Below, piece after piece: positions 10,716 to 23,282 of a stretch of 64,000 bases of DNA. The number at the start of each line of letters is the position of its first letter. Positions within the stretch are counted from its first letter, which is position 1. A program made the position numbers and the translations under genes. The DNA is from Selaginella tamariscina (lineage: Eukaryota; Streptophyta; Lycopodiopsida; Selaginellales; Selaginellaceae): the NCBI GenBank assembly GCA_003024785.1, contig PUQB01000619.1, positions 80,849-144,848 of the forward strand, written 5' to 3'. The notes under the pieces are model-generated. The model was not told the DNA's origin. It made no database searches and saw only the letters and a program-made list of their open reading frames with translations.

Positions 10716-12097
10716 CACCTGGATTAACTCTTTCATAGAATACTGTCCTGTTAGAAAGGGGTCTACAATGCCAGCCACTTTATCCCTGTCAGTTAACCGA
10801 GGGAGAGCCTGTATAGAATCTGAATAAGCTCCATATATATATATATGACTAGGAAATATGTGTGTGTGTGTGCGCGTGTACAGATTCTCACCCAGGAAAC
10901 GAGCACGCCTTCGCCAGGTGGCCTCTTCATGTCAACAGGAACACGACCTGTTAGAATTTCAAGCAATACCACTCCATAGCTGTAAACATCTGACTTTGTC
11001 GTTAAGTGCCCTGTTAACATGTACCTGATTAAACAGCTTAAATGTTAATCCAATGACAACTACACACACATATTCATACACGCACGCAGATACACTCTTA
11101 CTCTGGTGCAACCATTAACTTTGTCAGACCCAACTTTAGCTAAACCAAAATCACAGAGCTTCGCATTGAACTTGTCATCTAATAGAATATTGCTGCATTT
11201 GAAATCCCTGTGAATTATTGGAGGACTAATAAACTCATGTAAATACTCCAGCCCCTTAGCCGCGTCTAGAGCTACCTTCATCCTCGTTCGCCAGTCTAGT
11301 GGCATAAAACGACCAGAATTCTCTACACAAGCAATATACTGTATATATATATATATACGGAGAAGCATACAGTATACGTACCATCTGGGTAGAGATGCTG
11401 CTGGAGATTGCCATTGGTCATGTACTCATATACAAGCAGCCTGTGTTCTCCCTCTGTACAATATCCCAGGAGCTCAAGTAGATGCGGTGACCGTACTCTA
11501 CTCAGCGTCTCAATCTGAACAAATAGACCTGTTAAAAGTTTCGAAAGTCGAGCCGCATAAGAAAGCCTCACCTCGACTCCAAACTCCTCCTCCCCTTGTT
11601 TCCCACCGGATTCAAGCCTCTTAATCGCAGCCACACGTCCGTCCGCAAGCACACCACGGTACACACATCCGAACCCTCCGTGTCCAATCACATTGTAACT
11701 GCTGAAGCTGTCCGTGGCCTTCTGAAGCATCTGAAAACTGAGAGCCTCAGGTCCCCCGTTGTTCCCAGCTACTGAGATCTCAACTCTCGGAGTCGGAACT
11801 GGAGAGGAGTACGATGAATTGTTGCTGAGAATACAGTGTGTGCCGCTCTTTTCCGATTCCCCTCCTACACATAAACATGAGTTAACATCTCATAACAAAT
11901 CCATACAACTTACTCTCTGTCGAATCCTTCTTGCGTGAGCATCTGTACCGGATATATATGAAGAACATAATAAGAGCAGCTAAAGAAGAAACAACCAACC
12001 CCGAGGCAAGCACCACGGTAGTGATCCTCCTACCATGACTCGATTGTTCCTCAATAAGCATACTCCGACCACTCATTCCTGGCAGTCTATCTAACAT
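10507..12097 (-). CDS. Receptor-like Ser/Thr kinase with deleted activation-segment codons
   Basis: A single membrane helix ([21 protein letters not shown]) precedes a basic stop-transfer segment and a cytoplasmic kinase domain: glycine loop [18 protein letters not shown] lysine, hinge LLVYEYM, catalytic [14 protein letters not shown] in [10 protein letters not shown], and subdomains IX-XI ([50 protein letters not shown]). The stop follows SYSNVK at 10507. The start is uncertain (Met at 12097 used) and no extracellular domain was found. Between GSDKVNG and VAPEYMLTG about a dozen codons normally encoding HVSTRVxGTxGY are missing at about 11106-11113, and the reading frame changes there. As given, the C-lobe would be out of frame, so this copy is either non-functional or mis-assembled. 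The family (RLCK/RLK) is certain, the exact subfamily is not. Confidence 0.82.
10654..10711. repeat. (GT)n(GA)n compound microsatellite in a kinase intron
   Basis: About 25 bases of GT repeat run directly into about 30 bases of GA repeat, inside the last kinase intron. Confidence 0.95.
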
Positions 12098-12793
12098 ACT
12101 GGATACACATTCATGTGTATCGTTTATGTATAAATTTGTAACTAAACTCAATTTAGATGGGACAGTTCATATGTTAGATACTTTTCATGTAAGGTTCCAC
12201 TCACTATAATGTACTAGATAAGGACCCCACTAAGAAACTCCCAATTCCCTTGGCAGAGACTGGCAAAAAGGCTGCTCAAAAAAACAACAACCCAACAAAC
12301 TGTGTATGTGCTGTGAAACTACTAGTAGTAATGCACATGCAAATATTCTATATATTACCCTTAAAACTTTTAGATTATGTTTTAACCATCTAATGCGAGT
12401 AGTAAATGTAGCGCCGGAGAATTTGACTAAGTAGAGAAAATGGTGGCTACTTACAGTACACGTATCCAGGACAGTATTAAATTAACCATTACTGTGACAA
12501 CCACATGCAATTTCTTGACTTTGCATGCAACATCGGGGGTTTCATTATACTAGTAATAAACTAACTGTGATATTCATCCATGATGTACTTACAATAACCC
12601 AATCGTGCAACCACCAAAACTGTTGCCTCGATATATAAATAAAAGTTTGAAGAAGAATGTACAGTAGATTTACTATGACCTTTGTAACCTGCATAATTCC
12701 CAAGTTATAAGACGTGCATATGTCGTATGCCTCTATATATTCGCACATGTGTATTAAAATATGTTTACTTGTAAATGGCTTACGTAAACTTAC

Positions 12794-14761
12794 CCAAATG
12801 ATATGGTCGGTGTGAACGTCCTTCGGACGTTTGTACCGGTATTCGAACTCAAAGCTTCCGAAATGGACTGCAATTCCTGGTGAAAACACGTAAGAAAATT
12901 CATGCAGATACAACGTGTCCATATGATCTGTTCTATACATATACAAACACAAAGTAGCACAGACACATTGTGCGTGTAGACAAATAAGTCGGTGTTATGT
13001 ATGTATGCAAATATGTTACCTTCAGTCCTGTAGCACTAGGAGCGGTTGATGACCGTTCGAGACGTGCATTAGGAGCAGGTGCAGGTAGACCCTGAACAGG
13101 ACTTATGAATACAAAACACACACACACACACACACAACATGTACCGGACGGCTGCTGTCACCGTTTTGCAAGCTCAAAGGTGCAGAATTCTACAACACAA
13201 AGTCTGGTTAGGAAGTATTAAGGAAGATTTAAGGTAACATACCCCTGCCACAAGCCTATTCCCCTCCCATCTTTGAGCCATTTGACAAAGTAATATTATT
13301 CCTTTGTTCGTCACGTCCTGAAAATGAGCAGCTCTCAAATACATGTCTGTGTGTGTGTTTGTGTGTTCGTGAGCACTAATACAACATACTATGCTGAAGC
13401 ATACACACACGGACACACCTGTTTGGCTTGTACAGAGTCAAGCTGTAGTCCTAAGCTCTCAACAATATCTTGCACGGTTCCAATATCTCCTCCAACCCGT
13501 GCAATATCCTCACGTATTTCGAAAACCTGAACCAGATACGGAAATTAATCAAAACTATTGCCTGGATATATGCCTACGTATATGTATAAGTCACAGACAC
13601 AACACACAACCACAGAGAGAGATCTTCATACCTCGTTCTTTATGACTCCTTGAACAGCAACACTGTCGTCTAGTTGTTTAGACACGTTATCAATCCTTGA
13701 AGTCAAATGCCGTTTCGTAGCCTGCATATACGCATAATTAATAAAGAAGAATAGTATAGTGAGTATGATTTTTAAAAAAATGTATATATGTGGCTTAATA
13801 AGCCGTCTAACTTACAGAAACAGCTGCTTGTACTTGTTCTAGTTGCTTTGAGACACTAGCAACTACGTTGGCCATGTTTCGGCGAGTCACGTACATTACA
13901 TCGGTAAGTGACCATCCCTGTAAGCTTAGCTTATAAATAACCATACATATATAATTATCATATTATTGTATATAAAAATATATATATCGTCACAATATAT
14001 GTATATATAAAGATAATATTGCTGTACCTTCCACCAGAAGTAGCCATATCCAGCAACACCAACAACCAGAGCAGGTATAGCAAGGGAGGAAAGACTGCCT
14101 GTGGAAAATATGCATATTCTCAGCAACCCGTGTACTTAGACGTGTGTGTGTGATAAGTATATATAAAAAACATAAGAAAAAAAACAAAAAAAAGGAGGGC
14201 TTTGTACCTGACTGACTAGAGCCACCACTGTTTACAACAGTGATGTTCCTTGAGCTGCCAGTTGTCTAAGCTCACTTGACAAATTTCGGATCTATACACA
14301 CACATATAAGTTAATACAAAGGTGTCTGTAACAAGAAAACATAAGGGTATAGAATTACCACAGCTGCCATATCTTCGCCGTTATTTTTCTCACCGTCTTT
14401 CAAGTGCTTGGAAAACACCTAGAAAGCAAAAACGTTAAACATATAAATATGAATACACGTATGAAAAAAGGAACTTAGTGTTCTTAACTCGGCCAATATA
14501 ATATATATATATATGCATCTCTCTCTCCATATTTATACACTACCTTATACATATTTTATAACAATCGCTTACTTTTTGTATATCTTTGATAAAATCGTAA
14601 AGTTTTCCCTCTTTCATCAATACTGTGCCTGTGACACCTGCAACAACGGATGCTTAAAATCATGGACAATAACAAGCGAGCATTGTCATTCCGTGTTTGT
14701 GGGTGTATGAGGTGAGATTATTACCTGCGCCGATGAGTACCAAGAGCTTGGTGGTCGCCAT
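12794..14761 (-). CDS. DUF1664 family protein, membrane segment plus coiled coil
   Basis: This plant family has no firm biochemical role. The start is MATTKLLVLIGAG (exon 14761-14725), matching family N-termini. Following exons encode GVTGTVLMKEGKLYDFIKDI, VFSKHLKDGEKNNGEDMAAV and IRNLSSELRQLAAQ, then SLAIPALVVGVAGYGYFWW (a membrane segment), GWSLTDVMYVTRRNMANVVA, long heptad-rich exons (VSKQLEQVQAAVS, TKRHLTSRIDNVSKQLDDSV, IVESLGLQLDSVQ) and DVTNKGIILLCQ. At least ten short exons are seen, interrupted by AT-rich and CA-rich introns. One base appears missing near 14247 (between LAAQ and NITVVNSGG), producing a false TAA. The 3' end is uncertain: the last firm exon ends at 12794, and a possible terminal exon lies near 12545-12590. 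A telo-box (AAACCCTAAT, 14784-14793) lies upstream of the start. Confidence 0.85.
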
Positions 14762-15097
14762 GCCGGCCTGCACTGCCAGCAATAAACCCTAATTTCCTTT
14801 CTTAGGGAAAAATATGATTCTCTGTTTTAACCCTAATCAATAAAGGTTTTGTGTATATATACGTTTGAGTACATAGTATATACACGTATTTGAAGTGCAT
14901 ACATTTAAATACCTTAGATTATAAAATTTAGGTCAATAATAATTGACATAGATGTTCTGACTTCAATTAAGAAAACTTATATTAAGTATATGATACGATT
15001 GACAATGAGAGTTCTGTAGCAATAAACTGTTAAAACAATTACGATCGGTGTAATATGTGTAATTATATATAAATACAAGGCAAAGGTGAAAACTTTG

Positions 15098-16177
15098 CTA
15101 TATAGAGGCTGCAGCAGGAACTGTTGAATCATCGTTTGAGAAATCTGGATGTGGTAAGAATCGAGCGGGTCTCTTGTAAATCTCGAGCAGGCGAGCAGTA
15201 AGAGCTTCAGCCTTGGCTTTTCTCTTTTCCCTTTGAGCTGCAAAGTGCTCACGCTTCTTCACTTTCCTGCTGTTCGTGTTCTCGGGAACAACCTCCTTCG
15301 GATACACGCTCACCTGCAGCATGTGTTTCGTGTGTATGTGTGTGTTGTGTGTGTGTGTGTCTAAATGAACTTACTTAAGGATCCAATTTATACGCTCATG
15401 TTGTAACCGTTCTCTTACACACACACACACAACACACACACCACACACATGCACAGTAAAAACCAGTCTTTTTTGGGTACCTTCTTCTTGTCAGGCCATA
15501 AGAACTCGAACTTGACAACACCATCAATCAAGGAGTAGATTGTGTAGTCCCTACCAATTCCTACATTGTTCCCCGCATGAAACTGGCGATGTACAAACCA
15601 TCAGTCCAAAGCCAACGTGCTGTGTCTCGGTTTGCATATGCGATGTGTGTGTCAATGTGTATTGTATATAATTGTGTGTGTGTGTGTGTTTATATATATA
15701 TATAGAGACAGAGAGAGAGAGAGATTGGTAGACGATGTTTTAGATAGATAGGCATGTGCACGTATGCACATACAGACGTTATGTGCATACGTCACATGCC
15801 TATCTATCTAAAACATCGTCTACCAATCTATCTCTCTCTCTCTCTCTATATAATATATATGTAGAGAGAGATGTATGTTTATGTATTGCATATATACGAA
15901 GATGTACCTTGGTTCCTCTCTGACGAATGATAATACTACCAGGTTTGGCAACTTGACTACCATAAATCTTGACACCAAGACGCTTAGCCTGTGAATCTCG
16001 TCCGTTCTTTGTGCTTCCTGCTCCCTTCTTGTGTGCGGCGTGGATGAAGAGAGGCAGTCGACTCGGCGCCATTGTCATCCTCCTCTTTTGAGAGAATTCA
16101 TCCTTTTTTGCAGAGAAGAAAGTACACCTCGAAGAAGACGATACGGAGAGTCCCGCAAATGCAGATGCCAACGCCAT
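15098..16177 (-). CDS. rpl27: Plastid 50S ribosomal protein bL27
   Basis: bL27 reaches the peptidyl-transferase centre of bacterial-type ribosomes; this nuclear copy would be imported into the chloroplast. Exons are 16177-15908, 15582-15481 and 15313-15098 with matching phases, giving about 195 residues, the usual plant plastid length. The leader ([20 protein letters not shown]) is a Ser/Ala-rich transit peptide. The mature start [20 protein letters not shown] and [21 protein letters not shown] are diagnostic, and exon 2 gives [20 protein letters not shown]. The C-terminal extension ([20 protein letters not shown], then a basic helix) is the plant-type tail. No frameshift. Intron 1 carries a long inverted repeat (separate entry). 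Confidence 0.95.
15695..15850. repeat. Long inverted repeat (foldback) inside rpl27 intron 1
   Basis: The core left arm 15723-15772 and right arm 15780-15828 are reverse complements apart from one extra C in the left arm, around a 7-base loop (CAGACGT, 15773-15779). The pairing continues imperfectly outward through GA/CT and AT repeats, for arms of roughly 75 bp. It could be a small foldback transposon or a hairpin RNA source. Confidence 0.9.
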
Positions 16178-19100
16178 AGCTGGATGAGCCCTAAAACAGG
16201 GGATTCAGGTTCCCTAATCTCCCATATGTGGTTGAGCTGGATCAAACTCCTATGTAAAGATTAGCAATGTCGAAGTTATACTTTATATGACACAACTCTT
16301 TCCGGATTTCCAGATAGATATAGACCACACATACAACCGATTGTTCATCGGAAGAGGTTTTAGTGCCACCAGGGCAGGTAGGGTCTGATTTGGCATCAAT
16401 TTTTGATGTATTCACTACTCGTCTAGTTGAATTTCGAATCACAGATGCTAATCTTTGCACAGTATGTTCTAATATTGAGAAAGAAATCCTATAGATACTT
16501 TGTGTTGCTACAAAATTATCACAATTTTAACCACAGTCTTGGACAAAATTACACTCAAGGTCGTTATACAGATACATGGACATTGCCCATGAGTTATTCA
16601 AGTTATCAATGCTTGTAAGGCATTGATTTACATATTTTAAGTGGGCTAATTTATAAAAATTTACTTTCTAAGATACTCAAGTAGGAAATGAACAAGGTAA
16701 AACTCGCTATTGATGATGCTCGAAAGTGTGTTAAAGATGCTTGATGAAGTTACGAATATTCTGAACATATACAATAAATTGGTGTATATAGGAAGAATAG
16801 GTAAAGAGCTAATAAAGGAGTTGATTCAACTTTTACATTCAGTATCTTTGAAACTACATTAAGTTTAATGAACCCACTTTACCTTAGCATCACGGAGCAT
16901 AGCTTGTTGCACAACAACATCGTTGACCCTAACAACACTAGGAAAACAACTTTGGTAAACTCTTCCAACTTCAGGCAATTAACTATTGTTGTAGCTACTA
17001 AGTGAGAGTTGAGCACCAATCACTATGTTGCAGCCTTACTTGACTATTAACAAAAGAGGCAATTAAGGACACTTCGAGTATCTAATGACTATATCATTGA
17101 GGCAAAGGAGATGTTCTAGACACTGTTGTGGGGTACAATAGGTATCATCATGAACACATCCTACAAAGAGAGTAAAATTCTTTTTTTATTCATAAGATGT
17201 AGACAAAAAATACAACCTAGATGAAGCCAAAAGTTGATGCTGAATTGGCAGTTTACTAGAGCTTAAAATTATTTAAAACAGATAAGCAAAGTACGGTGAT
17301 CTTAGGGCAATGTAATTGGCAATCATAACTCATGTTGCCCGCTTCATATTGTGCATTCTTGTATTTAGCTTAATGTTTGAATGTAAGTTTTTTAACTCTA
17401 AAAATACCTTTATAAAGAAGTGAAACACACTCAAGTCATTGATGGTCAATGACATTTTATTTATCTAATCAAAAAAGATTTATTAAAGTGGTTTTTTATT
17501 ATCTCAGTTAGGTATGGTAAGGGTAAAGATGAGACCAATGAAATATGAGTGTGGGTATTGTTGGTATGAGTATGGGAAGTTGATTAAATATAATAAGGAA
17601 ATCAGCAACTGCCAGATTGAGTATAGGTACAATATAGATTCAATTGGGTTAGGGTATATGTAATGAATTATGTTAAATCTGTGTACTCCAATTTTTAGTT
17701 TCACTAGAAAAAAAAAAACATGATAATAAAGTTGAATTCATATTCTTAAAAAAATTCTTAAATCTAAAATGTTCTTTTATGTTAAAACATAAGATTAAGC
17801 TTATTTAACTTAGTAACCATGTTAAATAAGAAGTAAATAAAAAAATTACCATATAAAATAAAAAAATAGTTAAAATTTAGTTACAATAAAAAGTAATTAC
17901 AATAGTAATTGAAAATTTTTTAAAGTGCCATACCATTTTGGTAATTTAGTTTGTCATAGGTAAAGAACCACATAACTTTCACAAACTATTTCATAACATA
18001 CCATCGTGTATTTATTAAATCTCGTGAATTTATTGTGTTTTGATATATATTTATTAATAAGCAATGAAATATAGTTTATTTTCATGATGGATGGTGGATG
18101 TCATTAGTGTCTAGAGTTTATAGATAATATTATAATACATATGATTATGACACGTATTACAAACTTTGGTCACGAAACTTTTATCGAACCACTAAACATT
18201 TTAATAAATTAAAGAATATATTTTAAGATTTATAATGAAGAAACATTATTTTTCAAGTTGTTTGATTTGATAATTATAAAATGTTAACAATTTAAAACAC
18301 TTTTCAACACGAAGATGAATTATATGTAAATTCAAATACATATGAATAAACATTATATATCCAATTTGAGATATGTTAGGATGATCGTATGTAATTATTG
18401 AAACACCTAGAGTTATATATACCATGAAAATTATTAAACACATTATTAAATAAATAATTTAGTTTATTTAATAATTAATTAATAAATAAATAAGAGAATA
18501 AAAGGAAAGACAACGATAATATTAAGTTATTAAATTACAAATGTTTCTTAAGTTATTAAAGTGAATTATTTAAAAACCAAAATTTTCTCACATTATAGTC
18601 CTTACAATTTAAAACATTTAATAAAAAGACCAAAATTTTATTATATAAGGCTTTGTGATTGTTACAGAAAGTTTTGAAGTAAATTGGTATTATTATAAAA
18701 TATAATTTTAAACTTTTAAATTCATAACTTAATTTTTAATGTTTTTTACGAATTTGTATTGTATACATAAATATATTAATTAGATTTATTATAAATTTAT
18801 AATTTAAATTAGCTGTTTAAGAATTACAATTCTTTACATGATTGATTACATATTAACTAGCATGTCGACATGTTATTTATTTTAAGAAAAATATTATTTT
18901 ATAAATCTTTTATAATATATAAAGCCTAGGTGTACATGAAGTACATACTTATAAAATATATTTACACACAACACAAAAGCATGTTTACACACACAGTCGA
19001 GAGTACAATGTCACAGTAGAGCATGTACAAGTAGACACTGTACATTCATAAGTTGAATGTACAGTTAATAAGCCGTGTCTAGAGTGGACAAAGGTTTAAA

Positions 19101-19233
19101 AAGCCCAGAATGTAGAATGAGCCAAGAAGAGAACAAGAAGAATTCATATACATACACGTATGTATTTCTCTTCTTGACTTCTACATAATATACACACCCA
19201 AAGAAGATCAAGAAATCTGTGTATACACGGAGC
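16178..19233. other. AT-rich gene-free region
   Basis: No gene is recognised. Bases 16,200-17,300 are less AT-rich than the rest and may be a decayed mobile element, but no conserved motif could be read. Bases 17,700-18,950 are strongly AT-rich. A (TA/CA)-rich stretch just before 19,230 probably belongs to the SWEET leader. Confidence 0.5.
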
Positions 19234-19659
19234 ATGACAGCTGCCGAACTTGCACTCATTATCGGCATAATTGGTATACATATATGTTCCTCATGGCATT
19301 CTCATTCCTTGTGTTCTATAACTTCTATTGCAGGAAATGTCACTTCTGTGATGGTCTATGCATCACCCATGTAAGCTTCTATGTGTATATATGTATATGT
19401 ATTTAGTATTTACACACACATATGCGCTAATGGAAAATGGTTGCAGACCAACGTTTGGTACATATACAAGAAGAAATCGACTGAGTATTTCTCTGCATTG
19501 CCGTATGTCTGCATGCTGCTCACGGTGCTTATGGGTTTGTATTACGGATGCATCAAAGAGAATGGGATGCTTATAATCACCATCAATGTTATTGGGTTGA
19601 CATTCGAGACTGCATATCTTTCCATCTTCCTCATCTATGCTACCAAATTCAGCAGAGTA

Positions 19660-19698
<39 letters not shown>

Positions 19699-20350
19699 AT
19701 ACACACACACACACACACACACGCACACGCTTATAAATGTGTTGTGTAACACAGGTTAGAACGATAAAGCAAGTGATGCTGGACTTGGTGGTGTTTGGAA
19801 TGGCTTACTGCTTACGAAGTTGTTTGCTCACGGGAAAGTAAGAGTTCTTGTTGTTGGTTCAATTCGTTCTGCAGTCGCTGTTTCTATGTATGCAGCTCCT
19901 CTCTCCATTATGGTAATTCTAACATATACTGTATTTTTCACACATACACAGATATAGATTACACAAACATACACTGCACAACACACATATATGTGTATGT
20001 ATGATATACATTGTAATACTTCGTTAACTCTCTCTCTCTCTCTCTCATATCATATGATGTATGATTTCATGCCTGTAACAGTCTCAGCATTCCTCGAGAC
20101 ATCTTCATTGGTGTAAGTACAGCACATACACACACGTATTTAAGTGTGTGTGTTGCGTGTGCGTGTGATCAATAGTTTACATACGATTTAGTAATATTTC
20201 AGCAGATCATCTGGGATAGTGTATATTACTTTAGTATATATGATTAAATTTAATTATTTATTATAGATTCCTAGCGTGGTTATCAAATTTGCAAGTGCTT
20301 ACTATACATGTTTTACAGAAATGCAAAGCCTGTTGAAGAAAACCAAGTAA
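19234..20350 (+). pseudogene. SWEET sugar transporter, internally deleted
   Basis: SWEETs are seven-helix facilitators made of two MtN3 repeats. Exons 19234-19273 (MTAAELALIIGIIG), 19334-19370 (NVTSVMVYASP), 19447-19656 and 19755-19912 encode the first repeat (IYKKKSTEYFSALPY, NGMLIITINVIGLTFETAYL) and the start of the second (KVRVLVVGSIRSAVAVSMYA, PLSIM). Then the expected exon with the KSVEFMPF and SWFAYAL regions is absent: the next readable exon (20082-20112) already encodes IPRDIFIG, and the last (20267-20350) encodes IPSVVIKFASAYYT and ends KKTK. The frame also slips at PTF/WYIY (a T-run at 19454) and near 19797. Two frameshifts could be sequence error, but loss of helices 5-6 is a larger change. 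Promoter activity is unknown. Confidence 0.78.
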
Positions 20351-21538
20351 ACGTATAGATATACATGCAGAAGGGATAGTTAGGGTTTCACCCACGGGCA
20401 AGGTGGCGGACGAAAATAATCAACAAAGAAACCAACACCAACAACAACAAATACAGCTTTCGAATGTATGATTAAATAATTATGTAATTTGTTTAATATT
20501 ATTAGTAAGTTTTGGTATTTTTTGTTTAGTAATTATTATAAATGATAGTTTCTCAACTGAAATTTGTCTCATCTTCACGTAACCAATGTGTGTGCGTGCG
20601 TGTGTGACCATGGTACGTTTACCCTTTATATTATTATTTTCATTTTTATTTTTAAAAATTTCATAATTAACCCTTGGGATTAAAAGGATATAGAAAATGT
20701 GTGATTTTTTTACGTACATGGAATATAACCCTCGTAATCAAATATGTATTAGATAATCTTACGATTGTTACCAAAATGAACCACTTCAAACTTCAATTTA
20801 AAACTTCACTATATATAATTTTTTTGATTAAAATAATTATATTTGATTATAGAAAATTATAAATAAAATAGAATGAGAGCATTAATAAATAAATGAATAA
20901 ATATTAGTAAATGTTATAATTGTTTCCCAAAACTCTATGATGTAATATATTTAAAATAATTAACATATCCTATTAAAGTTCGAACTTTATTTAATAAATT
21001 TTAGTTATAAAATAAATTAATTGAATTTGGAGTTTCTTCACTCATTTTTAGCAGCATCCAGGAAGAGGAAGAATGCTGAGGTGGATGATGACGTGGAGAT
21101 CAATCCACATGTGGCAGCACTTTTAATAAAATATTGTTATAAGGTATTTTTAAGGTGAATAACATTATTAATTCTTAATCTTCAAGGTAGGTGTGAATTT
21201 ACTTAGTTATTACGTAAATTAAAATAATTCACAGTGCCACGTCACCTGCTTAACAGACAGATACTGAACATTGGTCGTCACTTCTAGAAGTCGTGTTGAC
21301 TGGCAGAAGTTTGAAGCCCTACTGTGCAAGTATCGCAGGTGTTAGTCATGGGTAAGCTCCTACTTGCAAAAGTCGGTTTGTCTGGCAGTAACGGCCACCA
21401 CATTTGCCGGCGTGGCCGCTGACAGTATATTCTCTCTTTTAAGAGAATATTCATCTTGCGATGTACCTATAAGAGCGCTGCCCGTTCCTCTGCTTTGTTC
21501 ATATCAATACACCGACAAAGAGTGACTTTTCTTTTAAT
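20351..21538. other. Gene-free AT-rich region and promoter of the DnaJ11-like gene
   Basis: No coding frame is supported. Bases 20,470-21,050 are very AT-rich. A possible TATA-like CTATAAGAG lies at about 21469-21477, some 65 bp before the downstream start codon; this is a weak promoter call. Confidence 0.4.
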
Positions 21539-22034
21539 ATGTTTAGCCTCGATCAGCAATTATTTGCGGGTTCTCCCCTGTCCTCACCGAGATTGAACTC
21601 TCCCAGGAAGATTTCGCAGTGTCAGCAGCATATATGGATTCGCCAGTTGCAACGAGGACATTGGTCCAGCAGCAGAGCCTGTACGATGTGCTTGGTGTTC
21701 CTCAGCAGTCCGATTTGAAAGACATAAAGAGCGGATACAGAAATCGCGTCAGAACGACGCATCCGGATGTAGTACCAATGGAGCACAAGGAGGAGTCCGC
21801 AAAGGAGTTTCTGAAGATACATGCTGCGTACACAACCCTGTCCGATCCAGAGGCGAGAGCAAGGTACGATATGCAGCTCTCTTCACCCTCGTTAGGGCTT
21901 GGCGGTTCGGATTCGACAGCTACTCGTACTCGGGCGGCTGGAGTCCATCCGGTAGGGGTCCTTCTCCGTCTTCAGCACAGTCTAAACGGTGGAAATCCTC
22001 CCCAAAGAACTGGGAAACAGATCAGTGCTGGTGA
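21539..22034 (+). CDS. DnaJ11-like plastid J-protein
   Basis: This is a small plant J-protein related to Arabidopsis chloroplast DnaJ11. The upstream ATG at 21539 opens a Ser/Pro-rich leader (MFSLDQQLFAGSPLSSPRLN) that looks like a transit peptide but is out of frame with the J domain by one base near 21617. The J domain reads SLYDVLGVPQQSDLKDIKSG, THPDVV (HPD present), then EFLKIHAAYTTLSDPEARAR. After it the frame slips again near 21900; in the new frame the protein ends NWETDQCW and TGA at 22032-22034, which is the conserved tail of this family. Ignoring the slip gives a shorter nonsense tail ending at 22047. The conserved tail in the alternative frame strongly suggests a sequence error or a recent break. 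Confidence 0.85.
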
Positions 22035-22047
22035 AGTTCTCAAGTAA

Positions 22048-23282
22048 GCAGCAGAGGAAACAGGGGATTTCCGTCGAGAAATTTTGGGTCTTTATTTTTT
22101 TAATTTCCGGACAAAAACGGTTAACTGTAAGTTTGTAACTGTCAACAGAAGCTTCTGAATGGACTCCTACAGACATGCCAAGTGTCTCGCCCCACGTGGC
22201 AAGATCATAGCGGCCAGATTTAGTCCAAGTTTCCTGTTAAAATTAGACCACTTTCCACTTAGATAAATTAAAATAATGCCGTGTCATTAATTATTAATAC
22301 CACTGTATTTTTCCAGTTAATTGAATTAAAAAATAAATTAATAATGCATAATTTTTATTTAACTGGTTATTATAACGAGGGTTTATATATATATATATAT
22401 ATTACACATACATATGTAATAAACGTGTACCTAATTATATAAAAAGGACTATATATTATCTGCAATAACTTATGTTCTTTCTAAAATAAGTATATTAAAT
22501 AATATATAATGTGATATTTTACTGAATCTTTATGTTCGCTCTTTATTTTAAAGTTCTAATTTATCTGTTTTTTATTGATTTTTAAAAATAAAACCTAATT
22601 CAGATACACATGTCGTATATAGCCATACAACCAAGCAAAATTATTTAGTTATTTGGCTATCTTCGAAAAAGCTATGTAGGTGCCACATAAATGTCATGTA
22701 GGTATCATACAAATTAAATTATAATAATTAGCGAGTAAAAAACTAAATCCATGGTAAAATAAATAATTTCTTTTATTTGAATTAATTAAGATAATTAACC
22801 ACCCGCTAATAAAAAGTGCATCTTAAAATGTGCTCCCATTTATATTTTCATATATAAATTATGTATAGAGAAGGAGAGAAGGAGAAAGATATTAATATAT
22901 TTAATAAATGTGATTTATTATTTCTTATATTTTTGGTTATGAAATTCACATCACAAAAGAATCTAATTAGTTTGAGTTTGAAGTACACTAATCAAGAGTT
23001 AAGAAATGATTAAGTAGACTTCATTGTTTTAGGGACTAACTGGAGACGAGACTTATCAGAGTTGAGAACCTCAATATAAGTAATTGATTAAAATGTACAT
23101 GTTTAATATTTACTTCTAATGTATTTAAGGTACATATATTTAAAATTAATGTATACTAAGCAGTAATGTCATATAATATATTATTATTTTTAAATATGAG
23201 GCACTACACATATTTGCTGGATTTTACATTGTATATAATGACATTTATATATGTAAGGTGTACACTAGATTTATATACACAT
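22048..23282. other. AT-rich intergenic region
   Basis: No gene is seen. It holds a TA-repeat near 22387-22402 and long AT-rich tracts. It would contain the 3' regions of the convergent DnaJ11-like and PPR 2 genes. Confidence 0.5.

Noticed and set aside
19363-19752. 129-codon minus-strand frame over SWEET
   Set aside because: Antisense shadow of SWEET exons and a TG/CA repeat; no conserved domain.
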